In this document: positions 5,401-9,197 of the stretch, in pieces
Position numbering within the stretch: the first letter of the stretch is position 1
How the letters are laid out: every line of letters starts with the position of its first letter
DNA from: JAEUMW01 sp039807745
GTDB lineage: Bacteria > Pseudomonadota > Gammaproteobacteria > Burkholderiales > JAEUMW01
DNA length: 9,197 bases
Direction of reading: 5' to 3'
Assembly: GCA_039807745.1 (NCBI GenBank)
Contig: JBDHRV010000140.1
Coordinates: 1-9,197 of the forward strand
The notes under the pieces: model-generated
Seen by the model: the letters and a program-made list of their open reading frames with translations, nothing else
Told to the model about the DNA's origin: nothing
The model's database searches: none
Translations under genes and position numbers: made by a program

Positions 5401-8400
5401 ATGACCCAGCTCCTCCAGTTGCCCGGCCGCAAGGCGCTCTCGGATTTCCGCCTCGACCAGCTGCTCTCCGGTGTGCGCGCCGCGGTGCCCGCGGTGACGG
5501 GGATCGGCGCCCGCTTCCGGCATTTCGTGCAGGCATCGCGGGCGCTGTCGACCCACGAGAAGCTCGTGCTCGCGCGCATCCTCACCTATGGACCGCACGC
5601 CGACGACAACGGGCGCGGCGGAGATCTGCTGCTCGTGGTGCCGCGTCTGGGCACGCTCTCGCCGTGGTCCTCGAAGGCGACCGACATCGCGCGGCACTGC
5701 GGGCTCGAGGCGGCCGTCAGGCGCATCGAGCGCGGCGTCGTGTACATGGTCCGGACTGCGTCGGGCACGCCGCTCGATGCGTCGGATCTGAACGCCATCG
5801 CGCCCCTCGTGCACGATCGCATGACGCAGACGGTGCTCCATCGCTTCGAGGACGCCGCGCGGCTCTTCCACGAGATCGCGCCAGCTCCGCTCGCGGGGGT
5901 CGACGTGATCGGCGGCGGCCGCGAAGCGCTCGTGCGCGCAAATCGCGAGCTGGGTCTCGCGTTGTCGGACGACGAGATCGACTATCTGCTGGACAGCTTC
6001 ACCGCGGTCGGTCGCAATCCGACCGATGCCGAGCTCATGATGTTCGCGCAGGCGAACTCGGAGCACTGCCGCCACAAGATCTTCAATGGCGACTGGATCA
6101 TCGACGGCGTGCCGCAGACGACCTCGCTGTTCGGCATGATCCGCGAGACGCATCGCCTGCATCCGCAGGGCACCGTCATCGCCTACGCCGACAACGCGGC
6201 GGTAATCGAAGGCGCGACGATCGAGCGCTTCTATGCGCACCCGGACGGGCGCTACGGCTACGGCGCGGAGCGTACCCACATCGTGATGAAGGTCGAGACG
6301 CACAATCATCCGACCGCGATCTCGCCGTTCCCGGGCGCCGCGACGGGTGCGGGCGGCGAGATCCGCGACGAAGGCGCGACGGGACGGGGCGCGAAGCCGA
6401 AGGCGGGGCTCACGGGATTCTCGGTGTCGAATCTGCGCATCCCGGGGTTCATTCAGCCCTGGGAGGGCAGCGAGGCGCACGCTTACGGGCGTCCGGACCG
6501 GATCTCCTCCGCACTCGAAATCATGCTCGAAGGGCCGCTCGGCGGCGCTGCGTTCAACAACGAGTTCGGGCGACCGAATCTCGCGGGGTACTTCCGCACC
6601 TTCGAGGAACAGGTGGCGGGCGAGATGCGCGGCTACCACAAGCCGATCATGCTCGCGGGCGGCCTCGGCAACCTGGCGGCGATTCACGCGCACAAGTGCG
6701 ACATCCCCGCGGGCGCGCAGCTCATCCAGCTCGGCGGTCCCGGCCTGCTGATCGGCATGGGCGGCGGGGCGGCCTCGAGCATGGGCGCGGGGTCGAACCA
6801 GGAGGATCTCGACTTCGACTCGGTGCAGCGGGGCAACGCCGAAATCCAGCGCCGCGCGCAGGAGGTGATCGACCGCTGCTGGGCGCTGGGCGAGGCGAAT
6901 CCGATCCTGTCGATTCACGATGTCGGCGCTGGCGGGCTCTCGAACGCGCTGCCCGAGCTCGCCCACGGCGCGGGACGCGGCGCGCACATTGATCTGCGCA
7001 AGGTGCCCTCCGAGGAGCCGGGCATGAGCCCGGTGCAGATCTGGTGCAACGAAGCGCAGGAGCGCTACGTGCTGGCGATCGCGCCGGGAAGCCTTCCCGC
7101 TTTTCATGCGCTGTGCACGCGCGAGCGCTGTCCCTATGCGGTGGTGGGCGACGCGACCGACGACGGCCGGCTGGTCGTCGCCGACCCACTGTTCGGCAAT
7201 CGTCCGATCGACATGGCGCTCGACGTCCTGCTCGGCAAGCCGCCGCGGATGACGCGCGACGTGCGGCGTGCGCCGCGCGCCCTGCCTGCGTTCGATCTGA
7301 CCGATCTCGACTTGAGGGACGCGGCGCACCGTGTGCTGCGGCTGCCGGGCGTCGCCGACAAGACGTTTCTGATCAGCATCGGCGATCGCACCGTGGGCGG
7401 ACTGACTGCGCGCGACCAGATGGTCGGTCCGTGGCAGGTGCCGGTGGCCGATGTCGCCGTCACGCTGATGGGCTATCGCACGCATCGCGGCGAGGCGATG
7501 GCGATTGGCGAGAGAGCGCCGCTCGCCCTAGTCGATGCGCCGGCATCCGGGCGCATGGCGGTGGGGGAGGCGATCACCAACATCGCCGCGGCGGTGATTC
7601 GGGACATCTCCGACGTGAAGCTCTCGGCCAACTGGATGGCGGCGGCGGGGCACGGCGGCGAGGATGCCGCACTGTTCGATACGGTGGCGGCGGTGGCGAT
7701 CGAGCTGTGCCCGCGGCTGGGCTTGAGCATCCCGGTCGGGAAGGACTCGATGTCGATGCGCACCGCATGGCGCGACGGCGATGCGGAGAAGGCCGTCACC
7801 GCGCCGCTGTCGCTGGTGGTTTCCGCGTTCGCCCCGGTGGAAGACGCGCGCTCCACGCTTACCCCCTGCCTGCGTCTGGACCAAGGTCCCACGCGCATGC
7901 TGTTCGTGGATCTGGGCTTCGGCCGCAACCGTCTGGGCGGCTCCGCCCTCGCGCAAGTCCACCGGCAGGTCGGCGACATCGTGCCGGACCTGGACGAGCC
8001 CTCCGCGTTGAGTACCTTCTTCGGCGCGATTCAGCAACTGCATCGCGGCGGCCGCATTCTCGCGTACCACGACCGCTCCGACGGCGGGCTCTTCGCGACG
8101 ATCTGCGAGATGACATTCGCGGGGCATTGCGGCGCGGTGATCGATCTCACAGGGATCGCCCGTTCACGCCAGGAGGCGATCGCGGCGCTCTTCGCGGAAG
8201 AACTGGGTGCGGCGCTGCAGGTGCGCGAGCGCGACGTGCAGGAGGTGCGCGACATCTTCGCGAAGGCTGGTCTCGGCGCCGCGCTGCACGACCTTGGCAC
8301 GGCGACCGCAGAGGGCGTGCTCGAGATCCGGCTCGCGGGCAAGCCGCTCCTCTCGGAGCGCCGCCGCGATCTGCAGCGGATCTGGTCGGCGACCACTTAT

Positions 8401-9197
8401 CAAATGCAGCGGCTGCGCGATCACCCGGCCTGTGCGCAGGACGAGCACGACCGGCTTCTCGACGAGCAGGATCCCGGCATACAGGTGCGGCTTACCTTCG
8501 ACCCGCATTACGACGTCGCGGCCTTCTACGTCGGCTCCGGCGCACGGCCGCGCGTTGCGATCCTGCGCGAGCAGGGCGTGAACGGGCAGGTCGAGATGGC
8601 GGCGGCATTCGATCGCGCGGGCTTTGCCGCCGTGGACGTGCACATGAGCGACATCATCGCGGGTCGCCTCACGCTCGAGGGCTGCATCGGGTTCGCGGCG
8701 TGCGGCGGCTTTTCCTACGGCGACGTGCTCGGGGCGGGGGAGGGCTGGGCGAAGTCGATCCTGTTCAACCCGCGCGCGCGCGACGAATTCGAAGCGTTCT
8801 TCGAGCGCGAAGACACGTTCGCGCTCGGCGTCTGCAACGGCTGCCAGATGATGAGCAACCTGCACGAGATCATCCCCGGCACCGCTGCGTGGCCGCATTT
8901 CGTGCGCAACCGCTCGGAGCAGTTCGAGGCACGCTTCGTGACGGTCGAGGTGCAGGACTCGCCGTCACTCTTCTTCGCCGGCATGGCCGGCAGTCGACTC
9001 CCGATCCCGGTCGCCCACGGCGAGGGCTACGCCGAGTTCGCCAGCGCGGACAGGATGTCAGAGGCGCTGGTCGCGCTGCGCTACGTCGACAACCGCGGCG
9101 AGCCGACCGAAACCTATCCCCTGAATCCGAACGGTTCGCCGCAGGGCATCACGGGTCTCACGACAGCCGACGGGCGCTTCACGATCCTGATGCCGCA
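5401..9197 (+). CDS. purL: phosphoribosylformylglycinamidine (FGAM) synthase, large single-chain form; 3' end cut by window
   Basis: This enzyme converts FGAR plus glutamine and ATP to FGAM in step 4 of de novo purine synthesis, in the cytoplasm. The frame is open from ATG 5401 to the window edge: 1265 whole codons plus two bases. It follows the proteobacterial single-chain layout. An N-terminal domain runs to about residue 170. A linker carries NSEHCRH (219-225). The synthase core has KVETHNHPTAISPFPGAATGAGGEIRD (from ~297), a glycine-rich LGGPGLLIGMGGGAASSM (~444-461), SIHDVGAGGLSN (~504-515), PVGKDSMSMR (~778) and YHDRSDGGL (~889). The glutaminase domain begins near 1050, with nucleophile C1145 in GVCNGCQMMSN. 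The window stops in LMPH at codon 1266, aligning with the catalytic His of the PHPER motif, so about 30-35 residues are missing. There is no clear ribosome site before the ATG. No frameshift or internal stop is seen. Confidence 0.96.
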   Translation, partial: MTQLLQLPGRKALSDFRLDQLLSGVRAAVPAVTGIGARFRHFVQASRALSTHEKLVLARILTYGPHADDNGRGGDLLLVVPRLGTLSPWSSKATDIARHCGLEAAVRRIERGVVYMVRTASGTPLDASDLNAIAPLVHDRMTQTVLHRFEDAARLFHEIAPAPLAGVDVIGGGREALVRANRELGLALSDDEIDYLLDSFTAVGRNPTDAELMMFAQANSEHCRHKIFNGDWIIDGVPQTTSLFGMIRETHRLHPQGTVIAYADNAAVIEGATIERFYAHPDGRYGYGAERTHIVMKVETHNHPTAISPFPGAATGAGGEIRDEGATGRGAKPKAGLTGFSVSNLRIPGFIQPWEGSEAHAYGRPDRISSALEIMLEGPLGGAAFNNEFGRPNLAGYFRTFEEQVAGEMRGYHKPIMLAGGLGNLAAIHAHKCDIPAGAQLIQLGGPGLLIGMGGGAASSMGAGSNQEDLDFDSVQRGNAEIQRRAQEVIDRCWALGEANPILSIHDVGAGGLSNALPELAHGAGRGAHIDLRKVPSEEPGMSPVQIWCNEAQERYVLAIAPGSLPAFHALCTRERCPYAVVGDATDDGRLVVADPLFGNRPIDMALDVLLGKPPRMTRDVRRAPRALPAFDLTDLDLRDAAHRVLRLPGVADKTFLISIGDRTVGGLTARDQMVGPWQVPVADVAVTLMGYRTHRGEAMAIGERAPLALVDAPASGRMAVGEAITNIAAAVIRDISDVKLSANWMAAAGHGGEDAALFDTVAAVAIELCPRLGLSIPVGKDSMSMRTAWRDGDAEKAVTAPLSLVVSAFAPVEDARSTLTPCLRLDQGPTRMLFVDLGFGRNRLGGSALAQVHRQVGDIVPDLDEPSALSTFFGAIQQLHRGGRILAYHDRSDGGLFATICEMTFAGHCGAVIDLTGIARSRQEAIAALFAEELGAALQVRERDVQEVRDIFAKAGLGAALHDLGTATAEGVLEIRLAGKPLLSERRRDLQRIWSATTYQMQRLRDHPACAQDEHDRLLDEQDPGIQVRLTFDPHYDVAAFYVGSGARPRVAILREQGVNGQVEMAAAFDRAGFAAVDVHMSDIIAGRLTLEGCIGFAACGGFSYGDVLGAGEGWAKSILFNPRARDEFEAFFEREDTFALGVCNGCQMMSNLHEIIPGTAAWPHFVRNRSEQFEARFVTVEVQDSPSLFFAGMAGSRLPIPVAHGEGYAEFASADRMSEALVALRYVDNRGEPTETYPLNPNGSPQGITGLTTADGRFTILMP

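Noticed and set aside
5392..7485. 697-codon minus-strand open frame antisense to purL
   Set aside because: It is Arg/His/Ala-rich shadow sequence of the GC-rich purL frame with no recognisable motifs, while the plus strand gives a full set of PurL motifs.

Overview
This window is GC-rich, densely coding bacterial chromosome. The gene set and the style of the proteins, such as a single-chain PurL of about 1300 residues and a CTGNTARS-type ArsC, fit a proteobacterium, most likely a betaproteobacterium. That taxonomic call is inference; no rRNA or other marker is present.

Left part (about 1-2880): an arsenic-detoxification cluster read on the minus strand in the order arsR, arsI, arsC, acr3. 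ArsR is the As(III)-responsive repressor. ArsI is a vicinal-oxygen-chelate C-As lyase family protein, ArsC reduces arsenate to arsenite, and Acr3 exports arsenite. The clearest regulatory element is a 9-bp perfect inverted repeat at 2368-2391 just upstream of arsI. Its 6-bp centre is the -10 box (TAATAT) of a sigma70-type promoter whose -35 box (TTGACG) is at 2399-2404. Repressor binding there would block the arsI-arsC-acr3 unit directly. arsR lies upstream of this promoter and must have its own.

The 190-bp gap between arsR and arsI also holds, on the opposite strand, a 44-codon open frame for a possible single-span membrane peptide. Beyond acr3, the first ~150 bases look less GC-rich than the rest and hold only competing short open frames.

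Middle part (about 3080-3810): a plus-strand pair, divergent from arsR, made of crcB/fluC (fluoride channel) and a DUF190 (PII-like) gene 9 bases downstream. No fluoride riboswitch is visible in front of it.

Right part: nnr (bifunctional NAD(P)HX epimerase/dehydratase) runs on the minus strand, and its 3' end overlaps the DUF190 gene by 42 bases. Across an 85-base gap with a perfect TATAAT box, purL (FGAM synthase, purine synthesis) runs on the plus strand to the end of the window. It is cut at the codon of its expected catalytic histidine. These two are housekeeping genes, so the window joins an accessory metal(loid)/halide-resistance block to core metabolism. I saw no tRNA, rRNA, CRISPR, IS element or integrase.
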